A stretch of 64,000 nt of DNA from contig JBBRTJ010000003.1 of NCBI GenBank assembly GCA_038244535.1, positions 1-64,000 of the forward strand. Reading direction: 5' to 3'. The notes beneath the pieces were generated by a model. It worked only from the letters and a program-made list of their open reading frames with translations, had not been told where the DNA came from and ran no database searches. Shown piece after piece: positions 42,881 to 52,268 of the stretch; within the stretch, counting starts at the first letter, position 1, and each line of letters starts with the position of its first letter. This DNA is from JBBRTJ01 sp038244535 (lineage in GTDB: Bacteria > Actinomycetota > Acidimicrobiia > Acidimicrobiales > Ilumatobacteraceae). A program made the translations under genes and the position numbers.

Positions 42881-44158
42881 ATGACGGCAGTCGCGCACAT
42901 GATCGACCCTCGAGAGTTCGACTCGGTCGCCTACCAGCACCACCCGTTCCCGATGTACCAGGAGCTGCGGGACCACCACCCGGTGTTCCACGATCGCTTC
43001 CACAACCGCTGGGTGATCAGCCGCTACGACGACGTCGATGCGGCCTTCCAGGACAACGTGAGCTTCGACCGAGCCATGTACAGCCCCGACGGCGACTTCC
43101 GGTTCGGCTCGACGCACGTGTTCGGCCCGAACATCTTGGAGTACGGCAACTCCGAGCGGCACCGCTGGTTGCGCAACGTCGTGGCCGGGCAGTTCGTCGG
43201 CAAGGGGCTCAGCGCGTTCGTCCCCATCATCGAAAAGATCGCCGCCGAACTGCTCGACGGCTGCATGAACGATGGCGAGATCGAGCTGGTGTCGCGGTTC
43301 TCGAACCAGTTCCCGATCCGAGTGATCTCGAACATGCTCGGGCTGCCACGTGAGGACGAGGAGCGCTTCGTCGGCTGGTATCAGGCCCTGATCGCCGGCC
43401 TCGGCTTCGGCGGCGAGCACCTGACGCGGGGCATCGCGGCTCGCAACGAGATGTGGGCCTACCTCGACCCGTTGATCGAGGAGCGCATCGCCGAGCCCAC
43501 CGACGACCTGCTGTCGCGTCTCGTCGAGGCCGAGCTCGACGGCGAGCGCATGACGCTCGAGGAGGTCAAGGGCTTCATCGCCTTGCTGCTCGCGGCCGGG
43601 GGTGACACCACCGACAAGGCGATCGCCAACATGTGGTTCCACATGCTCTACACGCGCCCCGACCAGTTCGAGGACGTGAAGGCCAACCCCGAGCTGTGGG
43701 AGAACGTGTTCGCCGAGATGATGCGCTACGACCCCGTCGTGCACGTGCAGTCGCGCTTCACGACCCGTGAGGTGCGGATCCACGACCGGCTGCTGCCCCA
43801 GCGGGCACTGGTGATCCTGTCGCTCGGGGCTGGCAACCGCGACGAGCGGGCCTTCGCGAACCCCGACACCTTCGACATCCACCGCGACGACCTGCACATG
43901 GGCCGTGAGAACCGCACCGGTCGATACAAGGACGGCAAGCGGGGCCACCTGGGCTTCGGCATCGGCCAGCACTTCTGCATGGGCTACGCCATGGCCCGCC
44001 AGGAGGCGGTCATTGCCTGCACGCGGATGATGGAGCTGATGCACGACCCGCAGCCCAAGTTCGTGACCCACGAAGGTGTCACGTCGCCGTCGATCGACTC
44101 AGGCGGTTTCCGCAGCCCCAAGGAGCTGTGGATCGAGTTCGACCCGGTGCGCCGATGA
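42881..44158 (+). CDS. Cytochrome P450
   Basis: Soluble class I type P450 monooxygenase, 425 residues. I-helix oxygen-binding AAGGDTT (238-244), ExxR as Glu279-Arg282 (EMMRYDP), and heme loop FGIGQHFCMGYA with Cys366 as thiolate ligand. The insert DLHMGRENRTGRYKDGKRGHLGFG before the heme loop is longer than usual. A TAGCGT hexamer at 42869-42874 precedes ATG 42881. It overlaps the ferredoxin gene by four bases, so its redox partner is probably co-made. Substrate not predictable. Confidence 0.93.
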   Translation: MTAVAHMIDPREFDSVAYQHHPFPMYQELRDHHPVFHDRFHNRWVISRYDDVDAAFQDNVSFDRAMYSPDGDFRFGSTHVFGPNILEYGNSERHRWLRNVVAGQFVGKGLSAFVPIIEKIAAELLDGCMNDGEIELVSRFSNQFPIRVISNMLGLPREDEERFVGWYQALIAGLGFGGEHLTRGIAARNEMWAYLDPLIEERIAEPTDDLLSRLVEAELDGERMTLEEVKGFIALLLAAGGDTTDKAIANMWFHMLYTRPDQFEDVKANPELWENVFAEMMRYDPVVHVQSRFTTREVRIHDRLLPQRALVILSLGAGNRDERAFANPDTFDIHRDDLHMGRENRTGRYKDGKRGHLGFGIGQHFCMGYAMARQEAVIACTRMMELMHDPQPKFVTHEGVTSPSIDSGGFRSPKELWIEFDPVRR

Positions 44159-44349
44159 GGCTGCGGGTCGACCCCGACGTGTGCATCTCGTCGGGGGAGT
44201 GCACGTACAACCACCCCGACCTGTTCCACTTCGGCGACGGCGTGGCCGCCGAGGTGCTGATCGCCGACATCACCTCGCCCCGCCACCTCGAAGAGGCCCG
44301 CCAAGCGATCGAGGTGTGCCCCAGCGGCGCCATCAGCCTGACCGAGTAG
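44155..44349 (+). CDS. [3Fe-4S]-type ferredoxin, P450 partner
   Basis: 64-residue ferredoxin from ATG 44155, overlapping the P450 stop. MRLRVDPDVCISSGECTYNHPDLF and a distal CPSGAI give three cluster cysteines in the Cx5C...CP pattern, with Ser where a fourth Cys would be in a [4Fe-4S] protein. Such ferredoxins pass electrons to class I P450s. No ferredoxin reductase is nearby. Confidence 0.92.
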   Translation: MRLRVDPDVCISSGECTYNHPDLFHFGDGVAAEVLIADITSPRHLEEARQAIEVCPSGAISLTE

Positions 44350-44351
44350 AT

Positions 44352-44378
44352 CCCGCGACGGGTAGTAGGCCTCGCGGG
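44352..44378 (+). terminator. Hairpin after P450-ferredoxin operon
   Basis: 7-bp perfect stem CCCGCGA (44352-44358) with TCGCGGG (44372-44378) and a 13-base loop, two bases after the ferredoxin stop. No T-run. Confidence 0.4.
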
Positions 44379-44467
44379 TCACCGGCCGAGGCGAGCGTCG
44401 TCGAGGTGTCATCTCGTGAGAGCAGCGCGCGGCCGCGGGGCCTTGCGTGCACCGTAGGGGCGCGCGG

Positions 44468-44872
44468 TCACCAGAGGCACGCCACCGAGCCGGTGGCGTC
44501 GGCCCACCGTCGCAGTGCCGAGTCCTTGGAGACAAGGGCGGCCCGGGTGTCGAGCGCCGTGGCGGCGATGATGCGGTCGGCGGGATCACCGTGGAGGTCG
44601 ATCAGCGATGCGGCCATGACTGCGATCGTCGCCGTCACCGGCACGCACTCGACTCGGTCCGCCTCCACCACGTTGTTGACCCACAGCATGGTGGGGCGGT
44701 CGAGCTCGAGGCGACCCTTGCCCACGAGCATGGCGATCTCCCAGAACGAGATGGCGCTCACGATGAGGCGCACGCTTTCGTCGATGGCTCGGCGGGCGGG
44801 CTTCGAGAGCTTGCGTTGGTCGGCCAGCCACCATGCCAGCACATGGGTGTCCAGGACGATCGCGTCAGGCAA
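44468..44872 (-). CDS. vapC: PIN-domain ribonuclease toxin (VapC type)
   Basis: Toxin nuclease of about 134 residues. Acidic metal-binding residues are in IVLDTHVLAWW, SFWEIAML and DPADRIIAATA. TTG 44872 is chosen because it overlaps the antitoxin stop by eight bases and puts LDTH at residue 7 or so, as in relatives. An ATG at 44908 would give 146 residues but lies well inside the antitoxin gene. The cut RNA cannot be predicted. Confidence 0.88.
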   Translation of the reverse strand: MPDAIVLDTHVLAWWLADQRKLSKPARRAIDESVRLIVSAISFWEIAMLVGKGRLELDRPTMLWVNNVVEADRVECVPVTATIAVMAASLIDLHGDPADRIIAATALDTRAALVSKDSALRRWADATGSVACLW

Positions 44873-45086
44873 CCTCCCACGGCTCCCCGGGCGAGAACAG
44901 GAGGTCATCGTCGTCGGTGAGCAGGCGCACGGAACCCGCGATCGGCTGGGGTCGAGCGATCGGGACGAGGCGAGCGACCGGCTTGCCCCGCTTGGTGATC
45001 ACGAACTGATGACCGTGTTCGGCCACGTCGTCAAGAAGCGCGAGGCAGGTGGCTTTGAAGTCGCTGGCTCGGATCTCGGTCGTCAT
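44865..45086 (-). CDS. vapB: Phd/YefM-type antitoxin (VapB role)
   Basis: 73-residue antitoxin directly upstream of the PIN toxin. The N-terminal MTTEIRASDFKATCLALLDDVAEHGHQFVITKRGKPVARLVPI is the Phd/YefM DNA-binding fold. The acidic C-terminus (LLTDDDDLLFSPGEPWEVA) would wrap the toxin. Three CATGGT copies just upstream are a candidate operator. Confidence 0.88.
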   Translation of the reverse strand: MTTEIRASDFKATCLALLDDVAEHGHQFVITKRGKPVARLVPIARPQPIAGSVRLLTDDDDLLFSPGEPWEVA

Positions 45087-45099
45087 GTCCCGATCTCAT

Positions 45100-45118
45100 C
45101 ATGGTCATGGTTCATGGT
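45100..45118 (-). promoter_or_regulatory. Triple CATGGT repeat, candidate antitoxin operator
   Basis: CATGGT occurs at 45100-45105, 45106-45111 and 45113-45118 (plus-strand reading), 14 bases upstream of the antitoxin start. Phd-type antitoxins bind repeats at this place; binding here is inferred. Confidence 0.3.
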
Positions 45119-45637
45119 CAAGTACGACGCCGAGCCATCGGGGTTCCGCATAAGCGGTGCGATCAACCGGCCCGCGCCGCCGTCAGCACTGTCGAGGTGG
45201 TGACAGTCGGCGAGAGATGCCAGTTGGCTTTCGAGCCGTGATGAAACCCTTGACGGCGGGGCTGGTGGTGGCAAGGCTCCCAGCCAGACGTCACTTCGGG
45301 GCGGGGGGCTAGCCATGCAGCGGGACGGAACAGTGGTTCGGGTGTCGGTGGTGATGGTCGTCCTGGCTGCGGGGCAGCGCTTCCACCGCCCGATGTGACG
45401 CTGCCGTCTGCGGGTTCCGGGGTCGTGTCCGTCGATGGCAGCCTGGTCCGTGTCGGCGGCGTGCCGCTGTCGGTCGCACCGGATCCCAAGTCCGCCCTCG
45501 CGGCGCCCGCGCCCAACTTTTGGAGTGGTCTGGCAGAGAGGAAATCCATGCCGCCAAGGCGTTCAACAGACTCAGCAGGGAGCGCCGCGGGCCTGATAGC
45601 CCTCTGATGGGGTTTGGCCTGGCGTTCACCTCGGGCG
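45119..45637. other. Intergenic region without a confident gene
   Basis: About 520 bases between the antitoxin and the groES control region. ATG 45315 opens a short frame (MQRDGTVVRVSVVMVVLAAG) that looks like a signal peptide. Its sense continues only in a second frame (LPSAGSGVVSVDGSLVRVGGVPLSVAPDPK, about 45370-45607), and then in a third (EEIHAAKAFNRLSRERRG). This could be a decayed secreted-protein gene or chance. No RNA gene or mobile element is recognised. Confidence 0.3.
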
Positions 45638-45664
45638 TTGGCACTCGCGGCTGCCGTTTGCTAA
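45638..45664. promoter_or_regulatory. Degenerate CIRCE element
   Basis: TTGGCACTC, 9 bases, GTTTGCTAA: 8 of 9 and 7 of 9 matches to the CIRCE half-sites, with the exact 9-base spacer, 49 bases upstream of the perfect copy. It overlaps the proposed -35 box. Confidence 0.5.
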
Positions 45665-45687
45665 CGGGTGTCGTCCGGGGGTATCGT
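45658..45687 (+). promoter_or_regulatory. Candidate groESL promoter
   Basis: TTGCTA at 45658-45663, an 18-base spacer, then TATCGT at 45682-45687. The perfect CIRCE begins in the -10 box, so bound repressor would block initiation. Confidence 0.5.
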
Positions 45688-45713
45688 TAGCACTCGCCAT
45701 GTTCGAGTGCTAA
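45687..45713. promoter_or_regulatory. CIRCE operator (HrcA binding site)
   Basis: TTAGCACTC, 9 bases, GAGTGCTAA: a perfect match to the CIRCE consensus, 21 bases before the groES start. It predicts heat-shock control by HrcA; hrcA itself is not in the window. Confidence 0.95.
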
Positions 45714-45734
45714 CGCCAACGGAGGCATGCACCC

Positions 45735-46028
45735 ATGAATCTCAAGCCCCTCGATGACCGCATCGTCGTAAAGGCCAACGAGGCCGAAGAAGTTCGCGCA
45801 TCCGGCCTCGTCATCCCCGACACCGCCAAGGAGAAGCCCCAGCAGGGCACGGTCCTGGCCGTCGGTGCTGGCCGCCGTTCCGACCACACCGGTGACATCA
45901 TCCCGCTCGACGTCAAGGTGGGCGACACCGTCGTCTACTCGAAGTACGGCGGGACCGAGATCACGATCGACGGTGAGGACCTCCTGATCCTCACGTCGCG
46001 TGACGTGCTCGCCATCGTCGAGAAGTGA
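45735..46028 (+). CDS. groES: Co-chaperonin GroES
   Basis: Lid of the GroEL folding chamber, 97 residues from ATG 45735 behind GGAGG. MNLKPLDDRIVVKANEAEE, the mobile-loop region EVRASGLVIPDTAKEKPQQG, and YSKYGGTEITIDGEDLLIL are conserved. It is 11 bases before groEL and under the CIRCE operators. Confidence 0.97.
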   Translation: MNLKPLDDRIVVKANEAEEVRASGLVIPDTAKEKPQQGTVLAVGAGRRSDHTGDIIPLDVKVGDTVVYSKYGGTEITIDGEDLLILTSRDVLAIVEK

Positions 46029-46039
46029 GGCGCTGACCC

Positions 46040-47680
<1,641 letters not shown>

Positions 47681-47710
47681 TCAACGCCCGGTCGCACCTG
47701 CGATCGAAAC

Positions 47711-47742
47711 GACGCCCCGGGTTCTTCGGACCCCGGGGCGTC
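47711..47742 (+). terminator. Hairpin terminator after groEL
   Basis: Perfect 11-bp stem (47711-47721 with 47732-47742) and a 10-base loop, 30 bases after the groEL stop. No T-run, as in the other terminators here. Confidence 0.7.
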
Positions 47743-47850
47743 GTCGCGTCCCGGGGCAGAGCAGCCCGGTCCTCTCGGTGGCTCCACCGGCCGCCCGACG
47801 TGGTCCACCACTACGGTGCGACACCGACCACCAGGCCAGGGGGACTCGGC

Positions 47851-48765
47851 ATGAACGAACGTCGTCGCTACCGCGGCATGATCGAGGACAGCGCCCGCTG
47901 GGACGGCTTTGTGCTCCGGGACGGCGACATCATCGTCACCACCCCACCGAAGTGCGGTACGACCTGGACGCAGATGATGTGCGCGCTGCTGGTCCTGCAG
48001 CAGGCGCCGCTCCCCTTGCGCCTCGACGAGATCTCGCCGTGGCTCGACATGTTGACCTCGCCGCTCGACGACGTCGTGGCGCGACTGGAGGCCCAGGACC
48101 ATCGCCGGGTGATCAAGAGCCACACACCCCTCGACGGGCTCCCCTGGGACGAGCGGGTCACCTACGTGGCCGTGGCCCGCGACCCCCGTGACGTGGCGAT
48201 GTCGTGGGATGACCACGTCAAGAACTCCGACATCGGTGCGATCTTGACGGCCCGCAACGATGCGGTCGGTCTCGACGACCTCGCGGAGCTGTTCCCTGAC
48301 GGTCCGACACCGCCGAAGGAGGACCCGCTCGATCGGTTCTGGGAGTGGGTCGACGACGACGAGATGACGAGCCACACCTCCAACCTCCGTCGCCTCGTCC
48401 ACCACGCGCAGGGGTTCGCCGAGCTGGGCGATCGGCCCAACGTGGTACGGATGCACTACAGCGACATGCGCGCCGACCCGGCGGGGCAGATGGAGATCCT
48501 GGCTGATCGTCTGGGGATCGACGTGCCGGCCGACCTCATGCCCAGGCTGGTCGACGCGGCTGATCTCAACTCGATGCGGGCTGACGCCAGCCGCACGGCT
48601 CCTGACATCGCGCACCACCTCTGGCACGATCCGCAGCGGTTCTTCGGTGACGGTGCGGTGGGTCGCTGGGAGTCGTTCCTCACCGCCGAGGACGTGGCCC
48701 GCTACGACACCCGAATCGCGTCGTTGGCCTCGCCCGAGCTGATCGCGTACCTGCAGCGCCGCTGA
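47851..48765 (+). CDS. PAPS-dependent sulfotransferase (SULT type)
   Basis: Transfers sulfate from PAPS to an alcohol or amine, 304 residues. ATG 47851 follows an AGGGGG site; 17 residues more are possible from 47800. The 5'-phosphosulfate loop TTPPKCGTTWTQMM (Lys34) and the 3'-phosphate motif VARDPRDVAMSWDDH fit the cytosolic sulfotransferase family. The catalytic His is probably in KSHTPLDGLPW. Acceptor unknown. It stands alone after groEL, with a TACGGT hexamer at 47812-47817. Confidence 0.88.
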   Translation: MNERRRYRGMIEDSARWDGFVLRDGDIIVTTPPKCGTTWTQMMCALLVLQQAPLPLRLDEISPWLDMLTSPLDDVVARLEAQDHRRVIKSHTPLDGLPWDERVTYVAVARDPRDVAMSWDDHVKNSDIGAILTARNDAVGLDDLAELFPDGPTPPKEDPLDRFWEWVDDDEMTSHTSNLRRLVHHAQGFAELGDRPNVVRMHYSDMRADPAGQMEILADRLGIDVPADLMPRLVDAADLNSMRADASRTAPDIAHHLWHDPQRFFGDGAVGRWESFLTAEDVARYDTRIASLASPELIAYLQRR

Positions 48766-48816
48766 GCGCCGCGATCAGCGGCGGGCTGTCGCAGCCTCAC
48801 CGCTACCGTTGCCCGC

Positions 48817-49374
48817 GTGCCTGCCCCGTCCGAGCCTGAGCGGTTGAAGATGCCGTTTTGGATCCACCAGGTCATCGAGTACGTCATCGGCGTGCTGCTG
48901 GTCGCCCAGGCCCTGCAGACCGATCGGCCGCTGGTGCCGCTGGTCGCGGGGATGCTCGTGCTCGGGCTGGCGGCCACGGCCGACGGGCCGATCGGGGCCT
49001 TTCGGGTCGTGCGGCGGCCGCTGCACAAGGTGCTCGACGTCGTCATCGGCACGGGCCTGATCGTGTTCGCGGTCGTCGCCCGGGACTCGACCAGTTCGGC
49101 CGGCACGCTCGTCGCCCTGGTCGGCGGCGCCGCCGTCCTGGCGCTGGCCGTGCGCACCGAACGAGCCCGCCCGCCCCGCCGGTCGGCTCCCACCTCGGCG
49201 ACGGCTCCCCCCATGGCACCCATGGCTCCCAGCGCGACGACGCTTCCCCCGGTGGCGCCTGCGGCCTCCGTCCCGCCATCGGCACCGCCGGCCTCCGGAA
49301 CCGAGGCGATCTCGAGGCGGGCGGGCCGGGCGCTCGGCAAGGGCATCCGCACCTTCCGCGACGACCCCCGCTGA
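48817..49374 (+). CDS. Small integral membrane protein of unknown function
   Basis: 185 residues from GTG 48817, with TACCGT 7 bases upstream (leaderless-type). Three to four hydrophobic segments span about residues 15-110 (VIEYVIGVLLVAQAL, LVPLVAGMLVLGLAATA, VLDVVIGTGLIVFAVVA, TLVALVGGAAVLALAV). A Pro/Ala-rich stretch and a basic end (SRRAGRALGKGIRTFRDD) follow. No family recognised. Confidence 0.7.
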   Translation: MPAPSEPERLKMPFWIHQVIEYVIGVLLVAQALQTDRPLVPLVAGMLVLGLAATADGPIGAFRVVRRPLHKVLDVVIGTGLIVFAVVARDSTSSAGTLVALVGGAAVLALAVRTERARPPRRSAPTSATAPPMAPMAPSATTLPPVAPAASVPPSAPPASGTEAISRRAGRALGKGIRTFRDDPR

Positions 49375-49405
49375 CGACGGGCCTCACGCCATAGGCTTTG
49401 CCCTC

Positions 49406-49564
49406 ATGGACACGCCGCCCCCCGATCCCGACAAGCTGCTCGCCGACTGGATGGAGTGGGAGCGGGGCGACGAGACGCCCGGCCGGGTTATGGCCAACCT
49501 CAAGGTCCACGGCATGGCCGAGCTGCTCAAGGGTCTCGCGACCGGGGCCGGTGACCACCGCTGA
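49406..49564 (+). CDS. Small conserved-looking protein, 52 residues
   Basis: ATG 49406 to TGA 49564, 52 residues (DPDKLLADWMEWERGDETPGRVMANLKVHGMAELL). TAGGCT lies 8 bases before the start, and the stop shares a base with the NUDIX gene start, so it leads a coupled operon. Acidic and helical, no membrane segment. Similar small proteins beside NUDIX genes occur in actinobacteria as far as I recall; function unknown. Confidence 0.65.
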   Translation: MDTPPPDPDKLLADWMEWERGDETPGRVMANLKVHGMAELLKGLATGAGDHR

Positions 49565-50250
49565 TGCCCGGGGTCGGCCCTCCGACCCGCGGTGGCGGCC
49601 AGGTGATCCCCCGACCGAAGGCCTGGCGCGTGGGGGATCCACCACCGTGGGCTCGTCTCCCTTCAGTGCCCGTGCTGCGCACGGACGCCGTGGTCGATGC
49701 GATCGTCCGGCGGGGTCCGTCACGGTCGGTGGATCCGGTGCTCCCCGATGCCCGCCTGTCGGCAGTGTTGATCGTGCTCGCCGACGGTCCCGAAGGTGCC
49801 GAGGTCGTGCTGACCCGGCGCTCCCAGCACCTGCGCAACCACCGGGGTGAGGTCGCGTTTCCCGGTGGCCGCACCGACCCCGGAGAGACCGCGGTCGAGG
49901 CCGCGCTGCGCGAGGCGTGGGAAGAGGTGCTGCTCGACCCGGCCTCGGTCGAGGTCGTCGGCGAGCTGGATCACCTGTCGACCGTCGTGAGTGGCTCGCA
50001 CATCGTGCCCGTGGTCGCCCGGATGGCGACCCCGCCCGCCTTGCGGCCCGGGACCACCGAGGTCGATCGGGTGTTTCACGTCCCTCTGGCCGAGCTGCTC
50101 GGGGACGGCACGTATCGCGAGGAGCGGTGGGGGACGCCGCCGCTCGACCGACCGATCCACTTCTTCGAGCTGCACGGTGACACGGTGTGGGGCGCCACCA
50201 GCCGCATGCTCGTGCAGCTCCTGACGGTGGCGCTCGGCATCGAGCCGTGA
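49564..50250 (+). CDS. NUDIX hydrolase, CoA pyrophosphatase type
   Basis: 228 residues, ATG 49564. The CoA-specific motif LTRRSQHLRNHRGEVAFPGG runs into the Nudix box (102-124: G-x5-E-x7-REAWEEVLL, with Leu where Gly is usual near its end). This pairing marks NudL-type enzymes that split CoA into phosphopantetheine and ADP. It overlaps the GNAT gene by four bases. Confidence 0.88.
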   Translation: MPGVGPPTRGGGQVIPRPKAWRVGDPPPWARLPSVPVLRTDAVVDAIVRRGPSRSVDPVLPDARLSAVLIVLADGPEGAEVVLTRRSQHLRNHRGEVAFPGGRTDPGETAVEAALREAWEEVLLDPASVEVVGELDHLSTVVSGSHIVPVVARMATPPALRPGTTEVDRVFHVPLAELLGDGTYREERWGTPPLDRPIHFFELHGDTVWGATSRMLVQLLTVALGIEP

Positions 50251-50804
50251 CGACGGGCGAGTCGGGCGCGCCGATCCCCGCCACGGTCCTGGAGGGGTCG
50301 GGTCTCACGTTGCGGCCGTGGTCGCCGGCCGACCTGCCCTGGCTCGTCGATGCCGTCGCCGATCCCGACATCGCTCGCTGGACGAACATGGCCAACCCGT
50401 TCACCGCTGGCGCGGCCGTGGCGTGGGTCGAGCTGCAGCGCTCGCTGCAGCAGGCGGGCACGGGCATCGGCTTCGCCATCGCGCGCACCGAGTCCGACGA
50501 GCTGCTCGGCTCGATCGGGCTGTTCGGGATCGACGGCGAGTCGGGCGAAGTCGGGTACTGGTTGGCATGGGAGGCGAGGGGTCAGGGCGTCGCCGCAGTC
50601 GCGCTCGACCTCGTCGCCGGCTGGGGGGTTGCCGGGCTCGGGCTCGCTCGGGTGTGGGCCCAGGTCGCCGTGGGCAACGAGGCCTCGCGGCGCGTGGCCG
50701 AGCGAGCAGGGTTCGAGCTGACGGGCACGGTCGTGGCCGGATGCCACGACGGCGATCAGGCCACCGACGCCGTGGTGCTCACCCGGTGGGCGCCAGCTCG
50801 CTGA
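50247..50804 (+). CDS. GNAT family N-acetyltransferase
   Basis: 185 residues from GTG 50247, overlapping the NUDIX stop. TLRPWSPADLPWLVDAVADPDI, then GYWLAWEARGQGVAAVALDLVAGWG (acetyl-CoA loop), and VAVGNEASRRVAERAGFELTG. This pattern is of RimJ/RimL-like acetyltransferases. Acceptor unknown. Its last 26 bases overlap the convergent decarboxylase gene. Confidence 0.85.
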   Translation: MTTGESGAPIPATVLEGSGLTLRPWSPADLPWLVDAVADPDIARWTNMANPFTAGAAVAWVELQRSLQQAGTGIGFAIARTESDELLGSIGLFGIDGESGEVGYWLAWEARGQGVAAVALDLVAGWGVAGLGLARVWAQVAVGNEASRRVAERAGFELTGTVVAGCHDGDQATDAVVLTRWAPAR

Positions 50805-52191
50805 GCAACCGCCACCCGGCCTCGACGTGGCGACGCTCGGTGGTGCGTCCCCCGATGCAAAACCGGATGGCGGAACGACCGTCGAGCACGGTGCGGGTGA
50901 AGAGGGCGGCGCCGGTGGCGTTGGCCTCGTTGATGAGCCGGTTGGTGACGTCGTCGCCGCCGACGTGGCGCACGCACACGAGGTTGAGCGAACGGGGAGC
51001 GACCAGCGTGAAACGGGGGTCGGCGGTGGCCCAGCCTTCCAGCGCGTCGGTCAGCGCGAGGTGGTGGCGGATCATGGTCTGGAACGCACTCGGTCCCTCA
51101 GCGCGGATCGCGAACCACAGCTTCAGTGCTCGGAACCGGCGGCCGAGGGGGATCTGCCAGTCGCGGTAGTCGATGACCTGCCCGGCGTCGCCGGCCGTGG
51201 TGCGCAAGTACTCGGGCAGGATCGACAGCGCGCCGATGAGGGCCTGCCGGTCGGCGACCCAGAACAGGTCGCAGTCGAAGTTGACGCCCATCCACTTGTG
51301 CGGGTTGGTGCAGTAGCTGTCGGCGAGGTCGAGCCCGGCGTTGACGAGCCCGCGGTGCTCGGGGCACAGCGCGGCGATGCCGGCCATCGCCCCATCGACG
51401 TGCATCCAGAGGCCCTCTCGCTGGGCGATGGTTGCAAGTGCAACTACTGGGTCGAAGGCCATCGACGATGTGGTGCCGGCGGTGGCACAGACCCAGAACG
51501 GTGTGAGCCCGGCGGCCTTGTCGGCCGCGATGGCAGCGGCCAGCGCGTCGGGTCGCATGGCGAAGCGCTCGTCGGTCTCGATCAGTCGCAGGCGATCGGA
51601 GCCGATGCCGGCGATGCGCATGGCCTTCTCGATGCTCGAGTGCGCCTGTGCCGTCGCGTAGGCGACGAGGCCGCATGTGTCGCCGGTGCGGTTCGAGTCG
51701 CCACCGGTGATCCGCTCTCGGGCAGCCAGCACAGAGCACAGGGTGGCGCTCGAGGCGGTGTCCTGGATCACGCCGCCGCCGGCGCCCGTCGAGCGGAACC
51801 GATCGGGAAGGCCGAGCAGCTCGACCATCCAGTCGAGCATGAGCGTCTCGACCTCGGTGGCGGCCGGACTCGTGGCCCACAGCATCCCGTTGACGCCGAG
51901 GCCAGCGGTCAAGAGCTCGCCGAGGATCGACGGGTAGCTGGAGTTGCATGGGAAGTAGGCAAAGAAGCTGGGGTGCTGCCAGTGCGTGAGCCCCGGCACG
52001 ATCACCCGGTCGATGTCGGCCAGCACCGCGTCGAAGGGCTCGGGGGCGAAGGGTGGGCGCTCGGGCAGCTGGCTCCTCACCCATCCGGGCTCGACGCGAG
52101 ACGAGACCGGGAAGCGCTCGACGCCCTCGACGTACCCGGCGATCCAGTCGATGAGTGCGTGACCGTGGGTGCGGAACTCCTCGGGGGTCAT
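50779..52191 (-). CDS. PLP-dependent aromatic-L-amino-acid decarboxylase family
   Basis: Group II decarboxylase of 470 residues. Lys299 in NPHKWM is the PLP lysine, Asp266 in HVDGAMAG holds the pyridine nitrogen, and His184 (AQAHSSIEKA) stacks on the ring. The N-terminal THWQHPSFFAYFPCNSSYPSILGELL is typical of aromatic amino-acid (DOPA/tryptophan/tyrosine) decarboxylases. The product would be an arylalkylamine; the exact substrate is not readable. TAGGCT is 8 bases before its ATG. Confidence 0.9.
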   Translation of the reverse strand: MTPEEFRTHGHALIDWIAGYVEGVERFPVSSRVEPGWVRSQLPERPPFAPEPFDAVLADIDRVIVPGLTHWQHPSFFAYFPCNSSYPSILGELLTAGLGVNGMLWATSPAATEVETLMLDWMVELLGLPDRFRSTGAGGGVIQDTASSATLCSVLAARERITGGDSNRTGDTCGLVAYATAQAHSSIEKAMRIAGIGSDRLRLIETDERFAMRPDALAAAIAADKAAGLTPFWVCATAGTTSSMAFDPVVALATIAQREGLWMHVDGAMAGIAALCPEHRGLVNAGLDLADSYCTNPHKWMGVNFDCDLFWVADRQALIGALSILPEYLRTTAGDAGQVIDYRDWQIPLGRRFRALKLWFAIRAEGPSAFQTMIRHHLALTDALEGWATADPRFTLVAPRSLNLVCVRHVGGDDVTNRLINEANATGAALFTRTVLDGRSAIRFCIGGRTTERRHVEAGWRLLSELAPTG

Positions 52192-52199
52192 GGGCGGCG

Positions 52200-52205
52200 A
52201 GCCTA
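52200..52205 (-). promoter_or_regulatory. Leaderless-type -10 box of decarboxylase gene
   Basis: TAGGCT on the minus strand, 8 bases before the ATG at 52191. Confidence 0.4.
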
Positions 52206-52255
52206 GGAGTCGACCTGTGCGCCTGATCCGGTCGGATCGTCCTGAGCGCCGGTCG

Positions 52256-52261
52256 TAGGTT
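52256..52261 (+). promoter_or_regulatory. Leaderless-type -10 box of hydrolase gene
   Basis: TAGGTT, 7 bases before GTG 52269; it is the reason that start is preferred over TTG 52260. Confidence 0.4.
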
Positions 52262-52268
52262 GCGGGCC

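Noticed and set aside
44076..45203. Plus-strand 375-residue open frame across ferredoxin and the toxin-antitoxin pair
   Set aside because: It overlaps three recognised genes in other frames and has no family features.
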